A model generated the notes under the pieces. That model had not been told where the DNA came from, made no database searches, and was given only the letters and a program-made list of their open reading frames with translations. A stretch of 57,549 nt of DNA from Duganella guangzhouensis (GTDB taxonomy: Bacteria; Pseudomonadota; Gammaproteobacteria; Burkholderiales; Burkholderiaceae_D): the NCBI RefSeq assembly GCF_009674535.1, contig NZ_WKJK01000027.1:1-57549 (forward strand), read 5' to 3'. Positions 22,614-29,900 of the stretch are shown in pieces (the first letter of the stretch is position 1; each line of letters starts with the position of its first letter). Made by a program: the position numbers and the translations under genes.

Positions 22614-23489
22614 TCAGAACAGCGTCTGCGGCACGCCGCCCAGCTTGTCCGGATTGCGCATGATGAACACCGCCACGATGCGCCCGTCGGCAATCGCAAA
22701 CGCCTGCGCGGATTCCAGCTTGCCGTCGACATAGCGCAGCAAGCCCGGCGTGCCGTTGACGCGCGCCTGGCGGTACTCCACTTGCTGCGGATACATATGC
22801 TGCAGCGACCAGAACGAGCCCGCCACCCGGCCGGCGCCGCGCAGGATGCGCAGATAGGAATTGACCTTGCCGCCGCCATCGGCCACCAGTTGCACATCGT
22901 CGGCCAGCATGGCTTTCATGGCGGCGCGGTCGCCGTGCTGGGCGGCGGTCATGAAGCGTCCCAGCAGCGCGTGATGCTGGTCGCGCGCCACCTCAAAACG
23001 CGGCTGTTGCTGCTGAACACGCTGTTGTGCCCGATGCACCATCTGCCGGCAGGCCACTTCGCTTTTGCCCAGCAGAGTGGCGATGTCGGCATAGTCGTGC
23101 TCGAACACCTGCCGCATCAAAAACGCCGCCCGCTCTTCCGGCGACAAGCGTTCCAGCACCCACAGAAACGCCAGCGACACTTCGCTGGCCAGCTCGGCTC
23201 GGCTTTCCGGCGTCTGCTCGTCCAATTCGACAATCGGTTCCGGCAGCCACCAGCCGACATACTGCTCACGCTCGGCGGCGCGGGCGCGCAGCCGGTCCAG
23301 CGCCAGCCGGGTGGCGATGGTCACCAGCCAGGCTTCGGCCGACTGCACCGCCGCCTGGTCGCTGGCCTGCCAGCGCAGCCAGGCGTCCTGCACCACGTCT
23401 TCGGCGTCGGCGCGCACGCCCAGCATGCGGTAGGCGATGGAAAACAGGCGCGGCCGCAGCGCCGTGAAGGTTGAAGTTTCGCTAGTCAT
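22614..23489 (-). CDS. ECF41-group RNA polymerase sigma factor with SnoaL-like C-terminal domain
   Basis: A 291-residue ECF sigma factor. Region 2 is RPRLFSIAYRMLGVRADAED then VVQDAWLRW, region 4 is LSPEERAAFLMRQVFEHDYA then DIATLLGKSEVACRQMVHRA, and from about residue 175 a SnoaL/NTF2-like extension carries DGGGKV and NPDKL, the fused regulatory domain of ECF41 (in place of an anti-sigma factor). An identical promoter motif stands before this gene and before the neighbour, so it should activate both. The ATG at 23489 lies only 8 bases after the CGTC -10, which makes the transcript nearly or fully leaderless. Confidence 0.92.
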   Translation of the reverse strand: MTSETSTFTALRPRLFSIAYRMLGVRADAEDVVQDAWLRWQASDQAAVQSAEAWLVTIATRLALDRLRARAAEREQYVGWWLPEPIVELDEQTPESRAELASEVSLAFLWVLERLSPEERAAFLMRQVFEHDYADIATLLGKSEVACRQMVHRAQQRVQQQQPRFEVARDQHHALLGRFMTAAQHGDRAAMKAMLADDVQLVADGGGKVNSYLRILRGAGRVAGSFWSLQHMYPQQVEYRQARVNGTPGLLRYVDGKLESAQAFAIADGRIVAVFIMRNPDKLGGVPQTLF

Positions 23490-23497
23490 GAACTTTA

Positions 23498-23524
23498 GAC
23501 GCGCCGCGCGCTCAGTTTGTGACA
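23498..23524 (-). promoter_or_regulatory. ECF41-type promoter of the sigma factor gene (autoregulation)
   Basis: TGTCACA-N16-CGTC on the minus strand, matching the element at 22583-22609 in both boxes and spacing. Part of the spacer is also shared (ends GCGGCG). Confidence 0.85.
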
Positions 23525-23624
23525 GCGTTAGCTTATCCGGAATGTGCATTTGCATGTACGGATTCATTCGTGGCTGCGGCACCGGATTGCCGCTACCTTT
23601 GCATCCACCAACCAAGGAGACCGC

Positions 23625-24896
23625 ATGAAACTCGAAACCATTGCCGTCCACGGCGGCTACACCCCGGACCCGACCACGCGCGCGGTGGCGGTGCCGATCT
23701 ACCAGACCGTGGCCTACGCCTTCGACGACACCCAGCACGGCGCCGACCTGTTTGACCTTAAAGTGCAAGGCAATATCTACACCCGCATCATGAACCCGAC
23801 CCAGAACGTGCTGGAGCAACGGCTGGCGGCGCTGGAGGGCGGTGTCGCCGCGCTGGCGCTGGCGTCCGGCCAAGCCGCGATCACCTATTCGATCCAGACC
23901 ATCGCCGAAGCTGGCGACAACATCGTTTCCGCCGCTACGCTGTACGGCGGCACTTACAACCTGTTCGCCCACACGCTGCCGCAGTACGGCATCACTACCC
24001 GCTTTGCCGATGCGCGCGATCCGGCCTCGTTTGCCGCCCTGATCGACGAGCGCACCAAGGCGGTGTTCATCGAGTCGATTGGCAACCCGCTGGGCAACAT
24101 CACCGACATCGCCGCGATCGCCGCCGTCGCTCATCAGCACGGCGTGCCGCTGATCGTCGATAACACCGTGGCCACGCCGTATCTGCTGCGCCCGATCGAA
24201 CACGGCGCTGACATCGTGGTGCACTCGCTGACCAAATACCTGGGCGGCCACGGCAATTCGATCGGCGGTGCCATCATCGATTCCGGCAAGTTCCCGTGGG
24301 CCGAACACAAGCAGCGCTTCCCGCGCCTGAACGAGCCGGACGTGTCCTATCACGGCGTGGTCTACACCGAAGCGCTGGGACCGGCCGCCTACATCGGCCG
24401 CGCCCGCGTGGTGCCGCTGCGCAACACCGGCGCCGCGCTGTCGCCGTTCAACGCGTTCTTGCTGCTGCAGGGGATAGAAACGCTGGCGCTGCGCATGGAA
24501 CGTATCGTCGACAACACGCTGACGGTGGCGCAATTCCTGCAGCGTCATGCCAAGGTCAAGTGGGTCAATTACGCCGGGCTGGAGGGGCACCGCGACCATG
24601 CGCTGGCGCGCAAATACCTGGGCGGCCGGCCGTCCGGCGTGCTGACCTTTGGCGTTGAAGGCGGCAAGGAGGGTGGCGCGCGCTTCCAGGATGCGCTCAA
24701 GCTGTTTACGCGCCTGGTCAATATCGGCGACGCCAAATCGCTGGCCTGCCATCCGGCCACGACCACCCACCGCCAGCTCAACGAGGAAGAGCTGGCCAAG
24801 GCGGGCGTGACGGTGGATACGGTGCGGCTGTCGATCGGCATCGAGCACAGCGACGATCTGCTGGCCGACCTCGATCAGGCGCTGGCGGCGGTCTAG
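23625..24896 (+). CDS. metY: O-acetylhomoserine sulfhydrylase (aminocarboxypropyltransferase)
   Basis: A 423-residue PLP enzyme of the Cys/Met metabolism family that makes homocysteine from O-acetylhomoserine and sulfide. Typical features are ETIAVHGGYTPDPTTRAVAV, PIYQTVAYAFDD, YTRIMNPTQNVLEQRLAALE, LASGQAAITYSIQTIAEAGD, PLIVDNTVATPYLLRPIEHG, VHSLTKYLGGHGNSIGG (PLP-Lys), and near the end SLACHPATTTHRQL and VRLSIGIEH. The length and the insertion after GGAIIDSG separate MetY from MetB/MetZ. ATG at 23625 follows AAGGAG. Its stop codon shares the palindrome CTAG with the stop of the convergent neighbour. Confidence 0.93.
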   Translation: MKLETIAVHGGYTPDPTTRAVAVPIYQTVAYAFDDTQHGADLFDLKVQGNIYTRIMNPTQNVLEQRLAALEGGVAALALASGQAAITYSIQTIAEAGDNIVSAATLYGGTYNLFAHTLPQYGITTRFADARDPASFAALIDERTKAVFIESIGNPLGNITDIAAIAAVAHQHGVPLIVDNTVATPYLLRPIEHGADIVVHSLTKYLGGHGNSIGGAIIDSGKFPWAEHKQRFPRLNEPDVSYHGVVYTEALGPAAYIGRARVVPLRNTGAALSPFNAFLLLQGIETLALRMERIVDNTLTVAQFLQRHAKVKWVNYAGLEGHRDHALARKYLGGRPSGVLTFGVEGGKEGGARFQDALKLFTRLVNIGDAKSLACHPATTTHRQLNEEELAKAGVTVDTVRLSIGIEHSDDLLADLDQALAAV

Positions 24897-25987
24897 GACT
24901 TGGCGATCTTGTCCGGCACGCGGTTGATGATGACGTTGCCGTCAACGATGCTGCAGTCGATGATGTGACTGCGCGATATCGCCGTGTGCTTGGAGTACAG
25001 ATCGTGGTACTTGCCGGCATCCTCCAGCCGCAGGTCGATGCGGAAGCTTTCCAGGTTGTTGCTGACCCGGACTTCCTGCACGCGCTGCTTGCGGATGTCG
25101 GCTTCCTTGTCGGTGCGGCCGTGCATTTCCGGCCCCTCGAAGTAGCGGATCAACGCGCATTCGATGACATCGATGCGGTCCTTCAGCAGCATGTCGGCGG
25201 CCACCGGATTCTGGTTGACCTCCAGTTCGGCTGGGTCGCCATCGTCCGACATCACTTCCACGTTCATGCGCTGGATCAGCAGCAGCATGTCGTTGTTTTC
25301 GCTGTGGCGCTGGTGGACCCGTTGCACCGGCATCAGGCGCGCGCGCGCCAGCCGGCCCAGCGGGTCCTTGGTCTGGCCGACGTACTGCACTTCGCTGGCG
25401 AAGTTGAAGTTGTTCTCGTACTGCTGCAGCACGTCGTGGATCGACAGTGCCTCGATCAGGCCACCCCAGTTGAGGGTAAGGAAGCGGTCGGTCAGCACCA
25501 CGCTCGGCTTCTTCAGCGTGGCGGCGAACGGCACCGTCAGCTCGATGGTCAGCGTCTCTTTCTTTTCTTCCACGCCGACCAGCAGCGGCAGCGTCAGCTT
25601 GAGCGAGAAGAAGCCCCAGCTGGTGCTGCGCGAGGTATCGAAACGGACGATCGGCCGGCTGACGGCAAAATACAGCAGTCGCTTTTCGCTGGTCGCTTCG
25701 AGGTCGAACTGCATGCGGCGCAGGTGGCGGCCGACCGGGTCGCGGATGTCCGGCACCGGCGGGAAGCCGGCGATCAGGTCGTACCAGTGGAATTTGGCGT
25801 CGGCCACCGTGACCACCCAGGTCTGCGGTGCGGCGGTGCGTTGCGGCATCAGCGGCAGCAGCTCTTCCATCGCGTCCGGTGGCGGCGCCACCAGGTCGTG
25901 GAAGGGCTCCGGCGCGTCCTCCATCAGCGCGCCTATGCCCAGCTCTTCTGGCGACGGATCGGGGTAATCGTCGTCGTCATCGGTCAT
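24893..25987 (-). CDS. Unknown protein with GIY-YIG-like C-terminal half (paralogue 1)
   Basis: 364 residues, no signal peptide or membrane helix. After an acidic N-terminus, residues 50-195 form a beta-rich region shared with the next gene (WYDLIAGFPPVPDIRDPVGR, SWGFFSLKLTLPLLVG, VPFAATLKKP). Residues 200-285 read QYVGQT (201-206), Arg212 and Arg215, DMLLLIQ, and VIECALIRYFEG with Glu276. This strand-YVG-turn, helix-Arg, later helix-Glu-LIRYF order resembles GIY-YIG nucleases, although the first GIY strand is not obvious. The function is unknown; a nucleic-acid-related role is inference. Shares a 4-bp stop overlap with metY. Confidence 0.7.
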   Translation of the reverse strand: MTDDDDDYPDPSPEELGIGALMEDAPEPFHDLVAPPPDAMEELLPLMPQRTAAPQTWVVTVADAKFHWYDLIAGFPPVPDIRDPVGRHLRRMQFDLEATSEKRLLYFAVSRPIVRFDTSRSTSWGFFSLKLTLPLLVGVEEKKETLTIELTVPFAATLKKPSVVLTDRFLTLNWGGLIEALSIHDVLQQYENNFNFASEVQYVGQTKDPLGRLARARLMPVQRVHQRHSENNDMLLLIQRMNVEVMSDDGDPAELEVNQNPVAADMLLKDRIDVIECALIRYFEGPEMHGRTDKEADIRKQRVQEVRVSNNLESFRIDLRLEDAGKYHDLYSKHTAISRSHIIDCSIVDGNVIINRVPDKIAKS

Positions 25988-26095
25988 GTTGCGCGCTCCA
26001 GTATCTCATCGTGCGAGGATTATAGTGCCTGTGCTGGAATATTTCTATTGGGAAATTTCAGTGGCCGGCGTTTTATCACTCAATGTAACACTAGT

Positions 26096-27127
26096 TCAGC
26101 CCTTGCTGCCCTTGGGCGTGGCTGGAAGTGGCATTGCCGCAACTTGTGCCTGGCCGTCGGCAATGAAGCAGCTCAGCAGGTGGCGCGGCGCGGCGGTCAC
26201 GAATTCCGAGCACAGCTGGTCGTAATAATCGGCCTCCGGCAGCGCCAGATCGAGCGTGTATTGCACCAGGTGATTGGCGGTTTGCACTGCGGTCAGGCGC
26301 TCGGCGCGCATCTTGCGCTCGTCTGCCGGGCGCAGGCGTGGCGTGCTGCCTTCGAAGTAGCGGATCAGCGCCGCCTCGATCACGTCGGCGCGCTCGGCTT
26401 GCAGCGCGTCGGCCGCCAGCGGATGGGCGTTGTGCGGCAGCTCTGCCGGATCGCCCTCCGCGCAGCTGACGTCGACCTCGACGCCCAGCACCAGAATCAG
26501 CGTGTCGTAATCCATGCCCAGCTGGGCGCGCAGCTTGTGCAGCGCCGGCAGCCGGCCCTTGCCGAGCCGGCCATCCTCGTCGCGGGTCTGGCCGACGTAG
26601 TGCACCTTGCTGGGTAATTGCAGCGTGTGGGCATAGGTTTGCAGCAGATCGTGCACCGAAAACACCTCGACCAGGCCGCCCCAGTTGAGGCTGATGAAAT
26701 TCTCGGTCAGCGTCACGGTCGGTTTTTTCAGCGTGGCGGCAAACGGCACCTTGAGTTCGATGGTGACGCTGTCCTTGCGCTCATCGGCGCCCATCAGCAG
26801 CGGCAGCGTCAGCTTGAGCGAGAAAAAGCCCCATTGCACCACGCCGCTGATGTCGAAGCGCACGCGCGGGCGGCTGACCGCCAGGAACAGATGGCGCTGG
26901 TGGGCGGTGGCCTCCAGCTCGAATTGCATGCGGCGCATATAGCGGCCGATCGGATCGCGGATGTCGGGCTTGTCGGCAAAGCCGGCAAACAGGTCGTACC
27001 AGTGGTAGCGCGCGTCGGCCACGCGCACCATCCAGCTTTGCGGCGCGGTGGTGCGATGGGGCAGGGCGGCGAAGGAATCGGTGTACAGCTGCGGGATCGG
27101 GGCAGCGGCCGGGTCAGGGAGGTTCAT
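26096..27127 (-). CDS. Unknown protein with GIY-YIG-like C-terminal half (paralogue 2)
   Basis: 343 residues, clearly homologous to the downstream gene over nearly the full length (WYDLFAGF, DIRDPIGRYMRRMQFELEAT, GFFSLKLTLPLLMGA, VPFAATLKKPTVTLTE, SLNWGGLVE). The GIY-YIG-like part is YVGQT (177-181), Arg187, and VIEAALIRYFEG with Glu251. Conservation of the YVGQT, Arg and E-x-ALIRYFEG sites between two otherwise well-diverged copies suggests they matter. 108 bp separate the genes, on the same strand, so they are probably cotranscribed. The segment before this gene (27128-27306) has no further ORF. Confidence 0.7.
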   Translation of the reverse strand: MNLPDPAAAPIPQLYTDSFAALPHRTTAPQSWMVRVADARYHWYDLFAGFADKPDIRDPIGRYMRRMQFELEATAHQRHLFLAVSRPRVRFDISGVVQWGFFSLKLTLPLLMGADERKDSVTIELKVPFAATLKKPTVTLTENFISLNWGGLVEVFSVHDLLQTYAHTLQLPSKVHYVGQTRDEDGRLGKGRLPALHKLRAQLGMDYDTLILVLGVEVDVSCAEGDPAELPHNAHPLAADALQAERADVIEAALIRYFEGSTPRLRPADERKMRAERLTAVQTANHLVQYTLDLALPEADYYDQLCSEFVTAAPRHLLSCFIADGQAQVAAMPLPATPKGSKG

Positions 27128-27306
27128 GGGGCACCTGATGGAAAGAGGGCTCGGACGACTGCCTTGCTTTCCATCGGCGGGGTTGGGGCTATCAGGAAGT
27201 AAGTAACATTACGCAGTCAAGCGAAGACTACGCCTGATATATCCCTGCGGCAACACTTATTTTTACTTTGATACGTCTATACAACGGAAACGTTGCCAGC
27301 GCATTA

Positions 27307-27990
27307 CTATGCGGCCAGCGCGCCTGCCGCCAGCGCCGCGCGCAGCAGGTCCAGCAGCTCGGATGGTTGCTGGCACAGATGGTCGGCTTGCCAATCTTGC
27401 GGCTCGGTGCTGCCGCAATAGCCCCAGCCGCAGGCAATGGTCAGCATGCCGGCGGCCTGGCCGGCCTGAATGTCGCGCAGATCGTCGCCGGCGTACCAGC
27501 ATTGTTCCGGCGCCACGCCGAGCTGGCGCGCCGCTTCCAGCAGCGGCGCCGGATGCGGTTTCGGGTGTGGCGTGGTGTCGCCGGAAATCGCGCAGGCCGC
27601 GTGGCCGAGGCCGATCTGCGGCAACAGCGGGTCGGTGAAGCGTTTGGATTTATTGGTGACCACGCCCCATTGCAGCCCGGCCGCCTCGATGCCGGTCAGC
27701 AGCGCCGGCACGCCATCGAACAAGCGGCTGTGCACCGCGATCGCCGCTTCGTAATTGTTGAAGAAGCCGTCGCGCAGTTCCAGGTAGCCTTCGTCGTCCG
27801 GCGTCAGGCCGAACGACGCGCCTATCATGCCGCGCGCGCCGGCCGAGGCGGTCGGACGCAGGATCTCGTAGGCGGTCGGCTCCAGGCCGCGCGCCGTGCG
27901 CAGCAGGTTGACGGCGGCCGCCAGGTCGGGCGCGGTGTCGGCCAGCGTGCCGTCGAGGTCGAACAGGATAGCGCGAGGGGCAGTCATCAT
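27307..27990 (-). CDS. gph: Phosphoglycolate phosphatase (HAD family)
   Basis: A 227-residue HAD hydrolase. Motif I is ILFDLDGTLADTAPDL, motif II is WGVVTNKS, motif III lies in PHPKPHPAPLLEAARQLGV, and motif IV is CWYAGDDLRDIQAGQAAGM. The helical cap lies between motifs I and II. It removes 2-phosphoglycolate formed by DNA repair or RuBP oxygenation. It follows ubiG by two bases, the common ubiG-gph pair in proteobacteria. The ATG at 27990 is immediately followed by another ATG at 27987; either may be used. Confidence 0.9.
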   Translation of the reverse strand: MMTAPRAILFDLDGTLADTAPDLAAAVNLLRTARGLEPTAYEILRPTASAGARGMIGASFGLTPDDEGYLELRDGFFNNYEAAIAVHSRLFDGVPALLTGIEAAGLQWGVVTNKSKRFTDPLLPQIGLGHAACAISGDTTPHPKPHPAPLLEAARQLGVAPEQCWYAGDDLRDIQAGQAAGMLTIACGWGYCGSTEPQDWQADHLCQQPSELLDLLRAALAAGALAA

Positions 27991-27992
27991 GA

Positions 27993-28688
27993 TCACAGTG
28001 GGCGGCGCGCGGCCACCAGGTAATTGACGCTGGTATCGTCGTTGAGCGAGTAGATCTTGGTCAGCGGGTTGTAGCCCATGCCCTTGAAGCCTTGCACCTC
28101 CAGCCCGGCGCTGCGGATGTACTGCGACAGCTCGGACGGGGTGATGAACTTCTCGTAATCGTGGGTGCCTTTCGGCAGCAGGCGCAGCAGGTACTCGGCG
28201 CCGATCACCGCGAACAGATAGGCTTTCGGATTGCGGTTCAGCGTCGAGAAGAACACCTGGCCGCCCGGCTTCACCAGCGCCGCGCAGGCGCGCACGATGG
28301 CGGACGGATCGGGCACGTGCTCCAGCATTTCCATGCAGGTCACCACATCGTACTGGCCGGCTTCCTGGGCCGCCATGTCCTCGGCGGCGATCAGCTTGTA
28401 GCGCACCTGCACGCCGGATTCCAGCGAATGCAGATCGGCCACTTTCAGCGCCTTCTCGCCGAGGTCGATGCCGGTGACGGTGGCGCCCTTGCGCGCCATC
28501 GACTCGGACAGGATGCCGCCGCCGCAACCGATGTCGATCACGTTCTTGCCGGCTAGCGGCGCGCGCGCGTTGATCCATTCCAGGCGCAGCGGATTAATCT
28601 CGTGCAGCGGACGGAATTCCGAGGTCGGGTCCCACCAGCGGTGCGCGAGTTCGGAGAATTTTTGCAGTTCTAATGGATCAGCGTTCAT
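27993..28688 (-). CDS. ubiG: Ubiquinone biosynthesis O-methyltransferase UbiG
   Basis: A 231-residue SAM methyltransferase performing both O-methylations of ubiquinone synthesis. Diagnostic are ELAHRWWDPTSEFRPLHEIN, PLRLEWI, VIDIGCGGGILSESMARKGA, TGIDLGEKALKVA, VVTCMEMLEHVPDP and FFSTLNRNPKAYLFAVIGAE. The length is typical. It acts at the inner membrane face in the Ubi complex. In operon with gph. Confidence 0.96.
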   Translation of the reverse strand: MNADPLELQKFSELAHRWWDPTSEFRPLHEINPLRLEWINARAPLAGKNVIDIGCGGGILSESMARKGATVTGIDLGEKALKVADLHSLESGVQVRYKLIAAEDMAAQEAGQYDVVTCMEMLEHVPDPSAIVRACAALVKPGGQVFFSTLNRNPKAYLFAVIGAEYLLRLLPKGTHDYEKFITPSELSQYIRSAGLEVQGFKGMGYNPLTKIYSLNDDTSVNYLVAARRPL

Positions 28689-28735
28689 GGCAACGATTTA
28701 AAAAGACTAATTTCGCTATTCTAAAGCAAGAGGCG

Positions 28736-28761
28736 AAAAAAAAGCCCCGCCTAAGCGGGGC
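28736..28761 (-). terminator. Rho-independent terminator of ompA
   Basis: GCCCCGC/GCGGGGC with a 4-nt loop and eight T on the minus strand, 22 bp after the ompA stop codon. Confidence 0.88.
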
Positions 28762-28782
28762 CCTGTGTGGTGCAATCAGCGA

Positions 28783-29493
28783 TTACTTGCTGGTGCCGAC
28801 CACTTCGATTTCTACGCGACGGTTTTTAGCGCGGCCTTCGGCGGTTTTGTTGTCCGCGACTGGCTGTTTCTCGCCTTTGCCTTCGGTGTAGACGCGGTTG
28901 GCTTCTACGCCTTTGGAGATGATGTAGGCTTTGACGGCTTCAGCGCGACGTACCGACAGCTTCTGGTTGTACTCATCGGTACCGACCGAGTCAGTGTGAC
29001 CGACGGCGATGATGACTTCCAGGTTGATCGAACCCAGTTTCGAGGTCAGGTCGTCCAGTTTGGACTTGCCTTCCGGTTTCAGCACGGCCTTGTCGAAGTC
29101 GAAGAAGGCGTCAGCGGCGAAGCTCACTTTTTGCGCGGTTGGCACTGGTACTGGTGCTGGCGCAGGGGCTGGCGCCGGTGCTGGTGCCACTGGCGGTGGT
29201 GGCGGCGGTGGGGCTACGCACTTGCCATTTTCCAGTTTTTCTGGCTCAACGCAGATCGGCAGATCGCAACCTGGCACGGCATCGGCCGGGGTCCAGTAAC
29301 CAGTGCGCCAGCACAGGCCGAACGGGTCGCGAGCGATCACGCCGCGTGCATCTTGCACGTAGGCGCTTTTCGGGGTCGCTGCTTTGATGTCCTGCGTCAC
29401 AGGAGCATATGGAGGCGCGGTCGGCGCGGTTTGAGCGATCGCCGAACCGGCGAATGCAGCCGAGATGGCCAGCATCGAAATCAGTTTTTTCAT
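28783..29493 (-). CDS. ompA: OmpA-family outer-membrane/peptidoglycan-associated protein
   Basis: A 236-residue exported protein: signal peptide (KKLISMLAISAAFAGSAIAQ), a short N-terminal part with paired Cys (FGLCWRTGYWTPADAVPGCD), a Pro/Ala hinge (PPPPPPPVAPAPAPAPAPAP), and an OmpA C-terminal domain (VSFAADAFFDFDKAVLKPEG, VGHTDSVGTDEYNQKLSVRR, KNRRVEIEV) that binds peptidoglycan. No beta-barrel is present, so it is the short betaproteobacterial type found next to gyrA. ATG at 29493 has GGAAGAA upstream. Codons are more biased than in neighbours, consistent with high expression. Confidence 0.92.
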   Translation of the reverse strand: MKKLISMLAISAAFAGSAIAQTAPTAPPYAPVTQDIKAATPKSAYVQDARGVIARDPFGLCWRTGYWTPADAVPGCDLPICVEPEKLENGKCVAPPPPPPPVAPAPAPAPAPAPVPVPTAQKVSFAADAFFDFDKAVLKPEGKSKLDDLTSKLGSINLEVIIAVGHTDSVGTDEYNQKLSVRRAEAVKAYIISKGVEANRVYTEGKGEKQPVADNKTAEGRAKNRRVEIEVVGTSK

Positions 29494-29900
29494 ATTTTTC
29501 TTCCTTTCGGGGGTGATATCTGCAGAAAACTGCGCGACGAGTTCTTTGCGTGGGGCGAATTCTACCATGCAGGGGCGTCTTGCCTGTCCTCCGCTTGCGA
29601 ATCAAGCAATTGACTTCTCGTCCATTTTGCCACAAGCGCTGAAAGTCGTTTAATCGCCGCCAACATGGCGCCATCGCGCTTTCAACCAAAATGTTGTTTT
29701 GTTGCAACGCGATTGTCGATAATAATTGAGTAATGTGTCATGAATATTACAACTTGTTACCGTGCGTTGAATGGCGCACACCCCGCATGGTTGCTGGCAT
29801 GGCGCGGTTTTTCGCGAGTTGCCTGGCGCGCATGCTAAAATCGTACGCTTGCCTGTCTCTTGGAGAGGCTTAACAAAACCACAGTTAGAACGACCCGCCA
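29494..29900. other. Divergent ompA-gyrA regulatory region
   Basis: 407 bp without a gene. It holds the ompA leader and promoter on one side and the gyrA promoter on the other. An AT-rich segment lies at 29690-29760. Confidence 0.6.
29833..29841 (+). promoter_or_regulatory. Candidate extended -10 promoter of gyrA
   Basis: TGCTAAAAT fits the TGnTAtaAT extended -10 pattern, placing the start near 29848 and giving a leader of about 50 nt. The -35 is poor. Confidence 0.5.

Noticed and set aside
23525..23624. Possible SAM or cobalamin riboswitch upstream of metY
   Set aside because: The leader is only about 100 bp, shared with the divergent ECF41 promoter, and no conserved riboswitch core is visible.
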